Positions 33,815 through 45,057 are shown, counted from the stretch's first letter. The stretch is DNA of 64,000 nt from Euglena gracilis (GCA_039621445.1 CP154957.1:2908504-2972503); one strand, 5' to 3'. Translations and numbers: made by a program. Notes: generated by a model not told the origin, from the letters alone.

Positions 33815-34386
33815 CCCCGGCCCCGGCTACTGATCAGGTCCGCTGTGTCGACCCCTGGGCTGAGCGGGGACCCCCAACACCCTATGTGTGTGTGGTGTGG
33901 TGAGGGGCCCACTACCCATTCCCATTTTTTAGGTGGTTTTCAGGTCAAATTTTTCGGCCCCGAAGGATTTTCTCTTTTTCCCGACCCCCCTCTCCACCTC
34001 CTTGGTGGGGTCTCCCCCCCCCATCTGGCCTTCCGTACAGCCCTCGCCACCCCAACTGTGTGTCGCCTCTCCCCCCCATTGTTGTGCCGCCCGGGGTTGT
34101 CCGTTGGCCGTTAGCCACCGGCCAGCCGCCCCCTGATGCATGTTTGTTCGCTGGTGCCACAGCGGCGCCGTTCTTCTCCGTTGTATCCCGGCTGGCTTTT
34201 GCATGCGACCCTCCTGTCGATGCTTGGGGCACAGCACAGGTGTCCACGTTGCGGGTGTTGTCGACACACAAGGCCCACACAACAGTGTCACCCCCGCCCA
34301 AAGTAGTATACCTCCACTAAAATGAGATTTCCCAAAATAACAGAGCCCCAAAATAAGTCACCCCCAGATTTAATGAAACTGGGGGG

Positions 34387-34880
34387 CAGGGGATTTCTTA
34401 AGACGGAGGGGAGCCCATCCCCCCGGGGGGGGGGGTCCAGCCAGCCAGCAGCTCAAATCCAGCCAGCCCAAATTGGGGATGAGAGCCCCCCCAGGGGGGG
34501 GGGGGGTCGAGTGACATAAAGTTGAGTCCAGCCCGGCCGGAGGCCTCAGCCAGCCACAGGCTGGCCAGCCAACTGGGTTGCCCAGCTCACCTATCCCTGC
34601 AGTTTTTTTTTCTCATCACAGCTTCCTCCTTCACAGCCCACCCACCCGACTTGATCTAGCTCCCTCCATCAAAATGTCGAGAAGGCAAAAATGTTTTAGA
34701 AATTTTATTTTTCATCGACCCAGCCCAGCACAGCCCTCTCCAGCCCCTCCTCCTCTCCCTCCTCCCCTATCCCCCCCGGGGGGGGGTCCAGCCAGCAGTT
34801 CGTTTCCAGCCAGCAGCCTTTTTTCCAGCCGGAGGCTAGATCCCCCCGGGGGGGGGGGGGGCTTCTTAACAAATCCCCTG
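34387..34880. mobile_element. Family B MITE, perfect TSD CTGGGGGG
   Basis: Begins CAGGGGATTTCTTAAG, ends CTTCTTAACAAATCCCCTG; CTGGGGGG at 34379-34386 and 34881-34888. The interior has CCAGCCAGCAGC repeats and a T-rich core near 34600-34720. Homologous along its length to the copy at 41140. Confidence 0.9.
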
Positions 34881-36071
34881 CTGGGGGGGGGGGGTCCAGC
34901 CAACACCCTTTTTCCAACCGGAAGGCTGGTGGTGCTCAAGGAACTCTGTCCCCAGTGTCGTTAACAACCACCCGCTGTCTGGTTTGGCAACCTCATTCGT
35001 TTTAATGGCTCATGAAGGCTGTGGCATTGGAGAATTGGTAAGCCGGAGTTGGGCAAGCTGATATGCTGCGGAAAATGACATTGCCCGGAGGACTGCAGAC
35101 TAGTGATTTTCGGCCTCTTGTAGTCCCGTGCAACAAGGCCAGCCAGGAGATATGTGAAAGAGGGTATTGTCAAGACCCACAAGCAGGGGTCAATTGAGGA
35201 GGTTGTACGGGGTTTAGGTGGGGAGTGTCCCCCCACCCCCTTCCCCTCCTGAACCGGGGGGGGGGGGGGTCGGACCACCCCCCACCTACCTGCACCGCCC
35301 AGCATTGGTTCAAATTTTTTTAGCAAACTTTTGTTTTCAGAGTGTCTAGGTTAGATGAGAGGATGTTGCTGCCCACCACAGCCAATTTTTCACACAACCT
35401 TTCGGAGACTATTTTTGTGCATTCATTGAGGTCCTACTCCAATGAGAACTTGTCTTTTGTTTTCTGGCATACAATGGTCAAAAGTTGGCCAGTACTAAAA
35501 ACGCAAAATTCTGGTTGTTTTCGCCTGTCAATCTTGAGCGCGGACCAGCTGACAAATGCGGAATGCATCACCACCGCCACCGCCACCGCCTCCACAGTGC
35601 TGCCATCTGCTGCAACTCAATCCCCCCCCTTCATCCTCCTCTAAATCATTGATATCATCCTATTCTCTGTTTCTTTTTTCTGTCTCCCCCCCACCACGCT
35701 GTCTTTTTTTGGTCTCTGGCGTTGTACAACAAGTGGAGTAGGCTCTTCGTGTCATACCCAAGCACCACACCGCCAGTGGGCACTGCCTCTTAGGCGAGTG
35801 CCACACCATAACCAAAACCCTCCCCCACCGGCCAGGGGGGGTTCCGAATTGGCCCTGGGGGTGGGGTGCACCCGGGACCTATCCCCTCAAAAAGGTCCTT
35901 TTTCCAATGCTGGCATTTTGCGCCGAATATTTTTTGCATTTTTGACACATTTTTTGCCCAGGAAGTGCTCAAAATGGCACCTTTGGCCATTTTGTGTCAA
36001 AAATTTTCGGCCCAGTGCAAAGCGCTGGGCCGAAAATCTTTTGGACCGCAGCATTGTTTAGGCGTGGGGGG

Positions 36072-36503
36072 CAGGCTTCTGCTTAAGGGTTTGCAGTACC
36101 CCCCCCCCCCGGGGAGGGGGGGCTGGACTGCAACTAGTCCAAATTTGTTGAGTGGGAATCCGAATTTGGCGAGGGGGGGGGTCTGCTAGCAGGGCCAGCT
36201 AGTGGAAATTTTTTTTCCAGTGACCGGCGCGAAGCGCCGGAAATTTTTTTGGGACCCCCCAAAATGGCCAAAAATGCCCGTTTTTGGCCATTTTGGGGAA
36301 TGTTTGGAACAAAATCAGCCAAAAACCTATTAAAAACCTCATTTCCACCTCGGTGCGCAGCACCGGAGGAATTTTTTTTTTCCAGTTGGGGGGACCCCCG
36401 GACCCCCCCCCCCCCCCCCGGGGGGGGGGGGGGACTAGCTAGTTCATTTTTTCCAGTGGTCAGCCAGAAACCCCCCCCCCCGGGGTCCTCAAGCAAAAGC
36501 CTG
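36072..36503. mobile_element. Family A MITE, perfect TSD GTGGGGGG
   Basis: Begins CAGGCTTCTGCTTAAGGG, ends CCTCAAGCAAAAGCCTG; GTGGGGGG at 36064-36071 and 36504-36511. Ordered landmarks: GACTGCAACTAGTCC, CCGGCGCGAAGCGCCGG hairpin, GGAACAAAATCAGCC, TATTAAAAACCTCA, GACTAGCTAGTTCA. Sits in an older CGAACCCTG-ending repeat (to 36576). Confidence 0.92.
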
Positions 36504-36873
36504 GTGGGGGGTCCCCCCACCCACCCCCTCTTGGACTGCAGCAGGGGGGGATCCGACCAACCCCCCACCGCCCTTATATCGAACCCTGCCTGCCTGCAAG
36601 GTACAGAGCAAAGTTAAACGATTTGTTGGTGGCCCAATGCCCAAAAATTCCCCCCAAAAAAGCCTAACTCCCCCCAAAATGCCTTAAAAAAAACATGAAA
36701 TGATCAATGAAACACCAAAACCGATCCAAATCGCTGAAAATAAAGCAAAAATGGCCAAAGTGGCTGAAATATAAAAAAATAACAATCTCAGCTTGGTTCC
36801 AGGCACGGTGGCAGAGATGTGTGGGAAACCCCATCTGGGGTTTTGAGGGAAGCAATCGTGCCACAGTGTCACC

Positions 36874-36886
36874 GTCCTCCTTGCAG
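36874..36886 (+). promoter_or_regulatory. Candidate trans-splice (SL) acceptor
   Basis: The tract cgtcctccttgcag ends 4 nt before an ATG that opens a signal-peptide-like frame. Euglenids add a spliced leader to many mRNAs, so a strong acceptor just 5' of a start codon is the expected sign. It could also be an ordinary cis acceptor. Confidence 0.4.
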
Positions 36887-36890
36887 AGGC

Positions 36891-37058
36891 ATGTCGCTGC
36901 TTCGATGGGTGCTCGTTGCCTGCGTCGTTTGGCACTCTGCCACTCAAGTGGGCCGGCAGACCCCGAAACCGCAGTTTCGTGTCCGTGATCAGCGGAGCCC
37001 TGTGGCCTGGAAGCCTGGCGTGGTTGGCGGGAAGCCGTCCACAAGATTCTCAAAAAAG
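36891..37058 (+). CDS. First exon of gene B, signal-peptide-like
   Basis: ATG opens MSLLRWVLVACVVWHSATQ, a basic N-terminus plus hydrophobic core ending in small residues, then VGRQTPKPQFRVRDQRSPVA and WKPGVVGGKPSTRFSKK. It ends aag|gtcgtt in phase 0 after 56 codons. The product is inferred to enter the secretory pathway. Function unknown. Confidence 0.6.
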
Positions 37059-37151
37059 GTCGTTTGGGTTTTCACTGCCCCCTTGTTCCGCCCAAGGTAT
37101 GAATACGGTAGCTGAGCTTAAAGTCCATCTGAAATTGCAGTTCATTTGCAG

Positions 37152-37232
37152 GATTCAAGTCCCAGCCCCTATCTCAATAGAGTCAATGAATGCTTTAAGG
37201 TGAAAGGTCGGCCACAGTATGAATGTTTTCCA
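37152..37232 (+). CDS. Exon 2 of gene B, Cys-containing
   Basis: Acceptor catttgcag, phase 0. Reads DSSPSPYLNRVNECFK, then VKGRPQYECFP. A GT after ECFK is one possible end. The longer end given here stops before GTACAG, with CAG at +4, matching the nonconventional acceptor of the next exon in phase 0. Confidence 0.5.
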
Positions 37233-37705
37233 GTACAGTCGGGACAAAAATGAGCGGAAACCACACAGTTTTTCCCATCATTCTTTTTCCTGCATTTTTT
37301 GCCCTCTATCAGCTCTGAGCTCTTTTGGGAGCCACGTTCAGTCAAAGTCAAATTTCACACACACATATGGTTGATTTTGAGGTCTTTTTTAATGAAAAAC
37401 CACAAAAAAGACCCCCAGAAAATCATTTTGCCCATTTTTGAAATTTTGAGTTGCCTTTTCTGCTGACAATATTTCCTCACAAGTGGGAGGAATTACCACA
37501 AATTTCTGTGAAAAGTCGAATATCATTTAAATTTCCAAGTCGAAATTTCTCATCATTTTTCCCGACTTTTGTCCCTGTCATTTTCGTTCGCACTCTCATG
37601 TCACCTTCAAAAGTTCAACAGTAATTTTCTTCTTTCATCGCTGCTTCTTCGATGAAGAAGAGTTTCATTGTCCAAAGTTTTGGGCCTGGCTTTGTGGTCC
37701 TGAGT

Positions 37706-37998
37706 GCAAGGATGGATATTAGATATCGGCCCATATCGGCCTTACTGACGATCTTGAGTTTGATATCAGGCCCCGAAAAAAATATTGTGAAATATCAGCT
37801 TTATTGGGGAGGGGGTATGTACTTTTTTTGTTGTTTTTGGGGGCGATTTGTGATTCTCCAAATCTCAAAAAATGAGGATATCGGGGCACAAAGTGATCGT
37901 ATCGGTTTTATCTATTTTTGTCGAGGATATCGGGGTGTCAATCTATCCAAATTTATCGGCACCCCTCCCCTTGGCCTAATATCAATATCCATCCTTGC
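37706..37998. mobile_element. ATATCGG-family element, 5-bp TSD (TGAGT)
   Basis: GCAAGGATGGATATTAG on the left and CTAATATCAATATCCATCCTTGC-type inverted end on the right, flanked by TGAGT on both sides. The internal motif TATCGGCCCATATCGGCC also occurs at 45800. Confidence 0.7.
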
Positions 37999-38582
37999 TG
38001 AGTATAAAGAATATTCAGGACAATTGGAAATGAAGTATAAGAAACTGAATGAATTGCTTTTTTCCAACACCAAAAGTGAGTTACCCGACCCACCGAAAAC
38101 TCCCCACCCCTCCAAGGCAGGTGTAAGCTGGCAGGCTCTCCGCTGCCTGCAATGACCGCTTCTGCGCCACCCCTTCCCTCCATACAGTGTCTTGCCGGGC
38201 TTTTTTTTTGAAGGTATTTTGCTCTCTCGCTACAATGCACCTAGCCCAGTCAAATCCGACCCCCCCGGCCAAGCACACACTCCACGCCGTCCATATTGTT
38301 AATTCCGTTTATGTGCAAGCGGTGTGTGCGTGTACATATATGTGCATGCGTGCGTGTGTTGCGTGTGTGGGTGGGTGGGTGTATGTTGTTTTGTGTTGTG
38401 CATGTCCGTGTCTGTATGTGTCTGCTTTGTTCTGTGTGGTGTTTGTGTTGCGTTTTGGTGCATTGCGCCATGTTGTGTTGTGATGTGTTGTGTGTGCTTG
38501 TGTTGTCCTGCGTTGGTTTGCATCGCGTCCACTTTTGACACCTCCGGCCGCCTTTTGCCACACAAAAAAAACGCCTGCTTCC

Positions 38583-38715
38583 GGCCCCGGCCTGTCCTCC
38601 GCCGTGGCCGGGCAGCGTGCCGACTTCGACATTCAATGGGCCCAGGGTTCCCGCTCCTCCATCTACATCCTCGCTGTCAACGAGTATTATATGGCCATGG
38701 ACTCACGTCACTTGG
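38583..38715 (+). CDS. Exon 3 of gene B
   Basis: CTG lies 8-6 nt upstream (CTGCTTCC|ggcccc), with no AG at the boundary. Reads GPGLSSAVAGQRADFDIQWA, QGSRSSIYILAVNEYYMAM and DSRHL, with strong codon bias. Downstream, a different frame reads GYLCPDPYAIDPGLLGNGK to a stop at 38812, so an intron, indel or assembly error may lie near 38716-38735. Confidence 0.65.
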
Positions 38716-38867
38716 GTGTGACCCACGTTGCCTGTTGGGCTACCTGTGTCCCGACCCTTATGCTATCGACCCCGGCCTACTTGGAAATGGAAAAGTTTTC
38801 CAGAGCAACAAATGAAACCTTTTTGCCAGGCATTATTTTTTTTAAGGCGAGATTTCTCAAAAAATTT

Positions 38868-38940
38868 CAAGGCGTTTTTTAAGGTTTTTTAAGGTTTTTT
38901 GAGGAATTTTAAAAATTTTTAAGGTTTTTTAAGGCATTTT
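38868..38940. repeat. TTTTTTAAGG minisatellite
   Basis: Six or so decamer-like units; the same unit recurs at 40017-40178. Confidence 0.85.
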
Positions 38941-38959
38941 TTTCTTGGTAAAATCTCAG

Positions 38960-39036
38960 ACCCCGAAGATGGCCCGACGGCTTCAGACTCCTGTGGCTTC
39001 GGAACGCCCAAGGAAGAAGCCTCGGGCGAAGCATGG
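38960..39036 (+). CDS. Exon candidate, gene B
   Basis: Acceptor gtaaaatctcag; reads PEDGPTASDSCGFGTPKEEA then SGEAW. A basic alternative frame (RLQTPVASERPRKKPRAK) is also open. The following GATCAGGGCGG puts CAG at +4 and starts the element at 39040. Confidence 0.45.
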
Positions 39037-39039
39037 GAT

Positions 39040-39269
39040 CAGGGCGGTCCATGAGGGACAGTTATTGCCATTCTAGGCATTTTTAGGAATTTTTGGCCAT
39101 TTTAGCTATGGGTTCCTGCATATGGGTCCCAAAATGGGTCAAAAAAAAGAAACACCCGGCGCCGAAGGCGCCGGAAAAATTATTTCGGGTCCAAAACTGC
39201 CCTGGAGGGGCAGTCCTTAAGGGGCAGTTAGCTAAAAAAAAAGAATCCCGTCCCTGATGGACCGCCCTG
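39040..39269. mobile_element. MITE with CAGGGCGGTCCAT inverted ends
   Basis: CAGGGCGGTCCATGAGGGAC at the left and GTCCCTGATGGACCGCCCTG at the right. The symmetry extends outward (GCATGGG / CCCGTGC). The interior has GGCGCCGAAGGCGCCGG. No clear TSD. Confidence 0.7.
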
Positions 39270-40543
39270 ACCCGTGCACCCACACCGGATAGCCTCATGA
39301 ACACTGAGAAAATACTCCAACTTTTTCATGTGAGCAATACCAAACGCGTGCCCATGCAGTGTGCCGCCATACACATTGCTCAAAACCCTGTTGCATGGGA
39401 TACAGAGTGGGTCCACCTCGAAACTCGAAACTCGAAACCATCCATTTTTTTTCATTGCAATTACTTTAAATTTCTGACCCTATTCAGGACATTTGCTTGC
39501 CTGTTGGCCTTAAATGGCCTAAAATGGCCTCAAATGGGGAAATTTTGGGGCTTGACCATAGGTGCTTGCCAAGGTTGGTTGCTTGTTTTTTTCTTGAAAC
39601 AAAAAAATGTTTTTTTAAAAAAGCGTGTTTTTAAAAAAAACTTTTTTTAAAAAAAACAAGTTTTTTATAAAGTGTGGGAAACTGCTCCAGCGTAGTAAAT
39701 TGTCCCAAATCGGGATTTTTTTGTTGTTCATGCAGCTTTTGCTGCAATTGCACTTTTGAGCAATTTGGGTTGACTCCTCTAAGAATGTCTCAAGCAATTC
39801 AAATCAAGAAAGATGTGGTTGCAAGTTTTGCTTATTCTGGCCGTGTGTTACAGCTTTTGGTGAACCGAGGCCAACCGAACTATGCCAGAAACCTTGGCAA
39901 ACAATCCGGTTTTCATATTGTTTGTTCACAACCGCTTCTGCATTGACTGGCTTTATGCGGGGTTTCAGACATTCCATTATTTGTTTGGTGCAAGAAAAAA
40001 AATTCCCAGGGAAAATTTTTAAGGTTTTTTAAGGTCATCACACGGAAGAAAAACTTCCCCGGGGTGATTTTTTTAAGGTTTTTTAAGGTTTTTTAAGGTT
40101 TTTTAAGGCATTTTGGCAAAAAAAATTAAGGTTTTTTAAGGTGTTTTAAGGTGTTTTAAGGTTTTTTAAGGCGCCTTAAAAAATAATAATGCCTGCTTTT
40201 TGCCCAAGCCCCCAAAAACAAAGCACAGAGCAGAGCGAGGTTTTTTTTAACGTATCTTGAAAGTTCTCACCTTGAAAAGAATTCTTCACAAGACAGAGGG
40301 AATGCAGTTCTTTCAAAGCCGGTGAATGGACAGGCGCCGCTGGACCCTCCCCAGATCTCCTAGAGTTCGATCTTACCCAGGGGTTAGGTGATGGAGGGGT
40401 GTCCCCCCACCCTCCCTCCACCTGCCAGGGGGGCTTTGCGCCGGGCCAAAAATCAGCCACCCGCACCACACCATTGTTTAGGTGGGGGAGGACACCCCCC
40501 ACCACCTCCACCTGCTTTTATTTCGAACCCTCCCCCTCCCCCC
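39270..40543. other. Intron/intergenic DNA
   Basis: AT-rich palindrome near 39595-39675 (AAAAAACTTTTTTTAAAAAA type), a TTTTTTAAGG minisatellite at 40017-40178, no exon seen. Confidence 0.5.
40017..40178. repeat. TTTTTTAAGG minisatellite
   Basis: About ten decamer-like units with interruptions; shared with 38868. Confidence 0.85.
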
Positions 40544-40965
40544 CAGGCTTTTGCTTAAGGGATTGCAGTACCCCCCCCCGGGGGGGCTGGACTGCAGCTA
40601 GTCCAAATTTTGCTATTGGGATTTCTAGCAGACCCCCCGGGGGGGTCTGCTAGCCGGGCTAGCTAGTGGAAAATTTTTTTGACCGGCGCAAAGCGCCGAA
40701 AAAAATTTTTGGGCCCCAAAAAATGGCTAAAAATGCCCGTTTTTGGCCATTTTTGGGAATTTTTGGAACAAAATCAGCCAAAAACCTATTAAAAACCTCA
40801 ATTTTCTTCCGGCGCTGCGCGCCGGAGGAAAATTTTTTTTCCAGATCGGGGGACCCCCGGACCCCCCCCCCCCGGGGGGGAGGGGGGTCTAGCTAGTCCA
40901 CTTTTTCCAGTGTCCAGCCGATTGGCTAGCCAGCCCCCCCCCCGGGGTCCTTAAGCAAAAGCCTG
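40544..40965. mobile_element. Family A MITE, perfect TSD CTCCCCCC
   Basis: Begins CAGGCTTTTGCTTAAGG, ends CCTTAAGCAAAAGCCTG (17-bp perfect inverted ends); CTCCCCCC at 40536-40543 and 40966-40973. Same internal order as the copy at 36072, including the CCGGCGCAAAGCGCCG hairpin. The most intact member, so a good family reference. Confidence 0.95.
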
Positions 40966-41139
40966 CTCCCCCCCTCCCTCCCTCCCACCCGCCCCCCACC
41001 CCCAAGGGTGTGTTGCACCCAAGTTTGACCAAGCCAGAAAAGTTCTCAAGGGTTCTGAGAGGGATTTCCAGTGGGCTCTGGGTGGATGGGTTGGTGGGTG
41101 GGTTGGTGGTTTGTGCCCGGGGAAAAGTACCCTCCAGAG

Positions 41140-41632
41140 CAGGGGTTCTCTTGAGCCGGAGGGTACCCTACCCCCGGGGGGGGGGGTCCAGCCAGCCAGC
41201 AGCTCAAATCCAGCCAGCAGCCCAAATTCGGGCTGGGAACCCCCCGGTGGTCGAGTGAAATAAAGTCGGGTCCAGCCCGGCCAGAGGCCAGGCCAGCCGG
41301 CCGAAGGCCGGGCTAGCCGGCCGCAGGTCGGCCAGCAAACTGGGCTGCCCAGCTCACCTATGCCTGCATTTTTTCTCCCTCATCACAGCTTCCCAGTCAC
41401 AGCCCCCCAGCCTTGACCAAGCTCCATCCATCAAAATGCCGAAAATGGCAAAATTGTTTTAGAAAATTTTGTTTTTCATCGACCCAGCCCAGCCCAGCCC
41501 CCTCCAGCCCCGGACCCCCCTCCCCCCCCCCTATACCCCGGGGGGGCCCAGCCAGCAGCTCATTTCCAGCCAGCAGCCTTTTTGCCAGCCGGAGGCTGGA
41601 CCCCCCCGGGGGGGTCCTTAAGAAAACCCCTG
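41140..41632. mobile_element. Family B MITE, perfect TSD CTCCAGAG
   Basis: Begins CAGGGGTTCTCTTGAG, ends CCTTAAGAAAACCCCTG; CTCCAGAG at 41132-41139 and 41633-41640. It interrupts a frame that becomes contiguous (GKVPSRESMHMAAG) if the element and one TSD are removed. Confidence 0.92.
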
Positions 41633-41645
41633 CTCCAGAGAATCC

Positions 41646-41732
41646 ATGCACATGGCCGCCGGGGAAGTCAACACCTTGGATGGCAAGCTGGTGGGGTCGT
41701 ACATCGTGGACCATCCCACCCAGGCTGCTTGA
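41646..41732 (+). CDS. Exon candidate after family B MITE
   Basis: Reads MHMAAGEVNTLDGKLVGSYI, then VDHPTQAA and TGA. G/C-ending codons. It starts 14 nt after the element. The ATG may not be the start; the frame extends upstream through the TSD. A splice at ccacccag|gctg is an alternative to the stop. Confidence 0.45.
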   Translation: MHMAAGEVNTLDGKLVGSYIVDHPTQAA

Positions 41733-41962
41733 AGAACGACGCTGTGCAGCTGATTTAACACAACTCACATAATTTGCCAATCCCTTTCCCTCGAATAATC
41801 TTTCACGGCTTGTTTTGTTCAATCCTTCGTTCATTCATTATTTTCATTCCCTCCGTTCTTTTTCTTGCCGGGGGGGGGGGGTTACGCAAGCACGGCATTT
41901 AATATTTTTTTGTGTTTTTTGAATTGAATTGTGTATCCCTTCTTCAGCTAATAACACTGCAG

Positions 41963-41996
41963 GATTGGACCCTGTGGAACCGACGGGACCGGCTCT
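41963..41996 (+). CDS. Small exon candidate
   Basis: Acceptor aacactgcag; reads DWTLWNRRDRL; then ct|gtgtgg. Followed at once by a GGGTGT array. Confidence 0.4.
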
Positions 41997-42017
41997 GTGT
42001 GGCTATTGCATTTTGTG

Positions 42018-42125
42018 TGTGTGTGGGTGTGGGTGTGGGTGTGGGTGTGGGTGTGGGTGTGGGTGTGGGTGTGGGTGTGGGTGTGGGTGTGGGTGTGGGT
42101 GTGGGTGTGGGTGTGGGTGTGTGTG
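42018..42125. repeat. (GGGTGT)n hexanucleotide microsatellite
   Basis: About 18 units. Confidence 0.97.
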
Positions 42126-42281
42126 TGGGTTTGTGTTGTGGGTGTGTGTTGTGGTGTGTGGTGTTGTGATGTGTTGTGTCGTCGTGTTGTGTCGTGTTGT
42201 TAGGTGTGCTGGGGGGGCCAAGTGGGCACCCTTGGGGGGGGGGGGCGGGGTTGTCCTCAAGCACCAAAACAAATTCTGGAC

Positions 42282-42624
42282 CAGACAATTGCTTAAGCAC
42301 TGACCTACCCCACCCCCCGGGGGGGGGGGTGACTGGTTTTTTCAGAGTGACTGACTGGTTTTTGGCCCGGACCCCCTCCCCCCGGGGGGGGGGGGGGGGG
42401 CGGCCAGGAGTGGGCAAAAGTGGCTTGAGCGACCCCGGAAAAAATTTTTGGGCCTAAAATGGCCTAAAGTGACTGGAAAGTGGCCGTTTTTCTGAGTGGC
42501 CGACCCCCCGGGGGGGGGGGGGTAGTGACTGGCTGGTTTTTTGAAAATGAGTGACTGACTGGTTTTTAAAAAAGTGGAGTGACCCCCCCCCTCCTCCTCC
42601 CGGGGGTCGGTAAGCAATTGTATG
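42282..42624. mobile_element. hAT-like MITE, perfect TSD TTCTGGAC, one end ATG
   Basis: Begins CAGACAATTGCTTAAGC; ends GGTAAGCAATTGTATG, so the terminal CTG is mutated to ATG. TTCTGGAC at 42274-42281 and 42625-42632. Internal GTGACTGACTGGTTTTT repeats. Confidence 0.9.
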
Positions 42625-43088
42625 TTCTGGACCCCAAAAATCGCCCTCCAAAACTCGAAACGTGTGTCCCCCCCCCGAGCTCCCCCAGGGTGCGGACCCC
42701 CCCCCGGTCCCAAAAAATAACCTGTATGGGGATATGCTTGTTTGTCAATGGCAAATTTGTCACAACAAACCATAAAAATAAAAGACCCCCCCCCTCTGTC
42801 CGATCAAAATCTTCCAGAGATCCCCCAACCACCCCTGACCAGCGACAGCAGGAAAAGTATCTCTGAAAAATGACTGAAAGATCCAAAAGATTTGAAACAA
42901 AAAAAACTGGAAGATTTTGTGTCATCTTTTTTTAAAACGGAAAAAGTCATTTAAACTTGTTGGAACCAACCATTTATGGCACAAAGCACCGGAGGGATGG
43001 GATCCCGCCAAATGATGGATTTTTTAACTTCAGGTCGGTCAAAGAAAATATGTCAAACATATTAAATATAAAATTCAATCCTAAATTA

Positions 43089-43146
43089 TCATCATCATCA
43101 TCATCATCATCATCATATTTGGTGGTGGTGGTGGTGGTGGTGGTGG

Positions 43147-43177
<31 letters not shown>

Positions 43178-43178
43178 A
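43089..43178. repeat. (ATC)n-(GGT)n-(GTT)n compound microsatellite
   Basis: Three trinucleotide blocks in tandem. Confidence 0.95.
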
Positions 43179-43179
43179 A

Positions 43180-44050
43180 TCCTAAAAGGGATCCCCTCTA
43201 AAAAACATCCATTTGTGATATTTCCAGCAACAAAACAACAAAACCCAAAAAACAAGACCCAACATAAATGATACAAGATCTTTGGGGGGATCACGGTCGA
43301 CGTGGTTTTGTGTGAAGAATGGAACATTTATGGAACATTTTTAATCAATTTTTCGGCGTAAATGCCGCCAAGGTGCCAGGGATTACCTAAGTTTCGTGCC
43401 ACCAAAAATCGCAACCTGGAAATCACGAAAAATCACGAAAATCACGAAAAATCACAAATTGAATTTTTCGAATTCTGAGGAAAATTTATTTTGCCGTGTC
43501 ACAAAAAATTGAATTTTTTTGCTGTTCTTATATGTTATCTGCAAGTGGTGAATGCTCCTGCAAGTCAAGGAAAACAACGAAGGAGGTGGAAACATGGGGG
43601 GCAAATGACTCCTCAGAAAAGGGAAAGTCAATACCCTGGAGAATTCGAAGTGCGTGGAACTGAAATGTGAATTTTGTGCATTTTTGTTCAACAATTTGAA
43701 CCTGAAAATTTGGGGGAGATCCATGGCAGCACCATAATTAACGTGCGTCTGGGATGCCATGGACATACGTTGTTGCGTCTGTGCAACTGGACTGTAAGGG
43801 ACCCAAGGAACATTCATGGTATCCGGTGACATCATTGGAGCGGTCGTTTAGTCTATCGGGTCCTGGCTTCTTTTTAAGGGTTGCCCCCCCCCGGGAGTGA
43901 TTGACGAAGGCGCCAAAGGAATTTAAACTGGTGCCGAAGGCGCCAGAAGAAACATTTGGTCTGGGAGTGGCCAACCCCCCCCTCCGAGGGTTTTCAGAGT
44001 GGAAAGTCCCCCCTCCCCCCCTGGGGGTCCTAATTAGAAGAAGAATACAG
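43180..44050. other. Noncoding; includes a degenerate element
   Basis: 43863-44049 looks like a worn family C copy (TGGCTTCTTTTTAAGGG at the left, CCTAATTAGAAGAAGAATACAG-like right end; GGCGCC hairpins inside). A minus-strand frame at 43731-43835 lacks splice support. Confidence 0.4.
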
Positions 44051-44092
44051 AATCGCCAGAAAACTTGCAAGGCTCTGCGGCAAGCCGCGCTT
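44051..44092 (+). CDS. Small exon candidate
   Basis: Acceptor agaatacag; reads NRQKTCKALRQAAL, a basic helix; then ctt|gtaatg. It begins at the edge of a degenerate family C element. Confidence 0.4.
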
Positions 44093-44559
44093 GTAATGTT
44101 CTGCAATGGACCCTTTCACTCAATACCCTGAACACATGATTTCAGAAGAACCTTCTTTCGTCAAATAGTACACTGCTCTTTTTCATTGCAGTTAATCAAG
44201 ACCATACAGCCATCTACATTAATACCCTCCAGGAAGTTGTGTCACGGAGTTGGCATTTTGAGTCCGCACAAAATTTGCCAACTTGGGGAGGGGCAATTTC
44301 CGTGTGGGTATTTGTATATTGTAAACACACATACTCGGATTGTAGGGATCAGCATGGTTATTCCACACAAGAAGCACCCAGCGATGTCACAGTAGAGACA
44401 TTGCCAAGCAGCCTAGCTGCGGGGAATATGAGTTGAATGTCAATGAGGTCTGGTTCAGACACCAATTCCCAGGGAACCAGCATTTGGGCACCCCAAACCC
44501 ATGTGTGCACGCATGCAACCTTGTACGTATGTACGTCTTTACGTTTGTATGTGTATGCA

Positions 44560-44792
44560 TGCATGCATACATACATACATACATACATACATACATACAT
44601 ACATACATACATACATACATACATACATACATACATACATACATACATACATACATACATACATACATACATACATACATACATACATACATGCAATGCA
44701 TGCATACACACACACATACATACATACATACATACATACATACATACATACATACATACATACATACATACATACATACATACATACATACA

Positions 44793-44824
<32 letters not shown>

Positions 44825-45055
44825 CACATACATACATAAATGCATACATATACATACATATGTGCATATGCATCCATACATACATACATGCATGCATGCA
44901 TGCATGTATATGCATGATGTATGTGTGTATGTATGCATGCATGCAGGCAGGCAGGCAGGCATGCATGTATGTATGCATGCATGCATGTATGTATGTATGT
45001 ATGTATGTATGTATGTATGTATGTATGTATGTATGTATGTATGTATGCATGTATG
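44560..45055. repeat. (CATA)n switching to (ATGT)n
   Basis: CATACATA from 44560 to about 44885, then the complementary phase ATGT from about 44970: a large inverted-repeat microsatellite. Confidence 0.95.
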
Positions 45056-45057
45056 TA

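Larger units (their letters stand above)
33815..36873. other. Intergenic/repeat DNA
   Basis: No supported exon. Contains the elements at 34387 and 36072 and G/C palindromes near 35230 and 35830. ORFs in 33929-34351 on both strands have no consistent bias. Confidence 0.5.

Noticed and set aside
37169-37351. Antisense Cys-rich ORF resembling a zinc-binding motif
   Set aside because: It is antisense to a better supported gene B exon, and the Cys spacing is irregular.
41912-42417. Val-Gly / Pro-Thr repeat ORFs
   Set aside because: Frames of the GGGTGT array.
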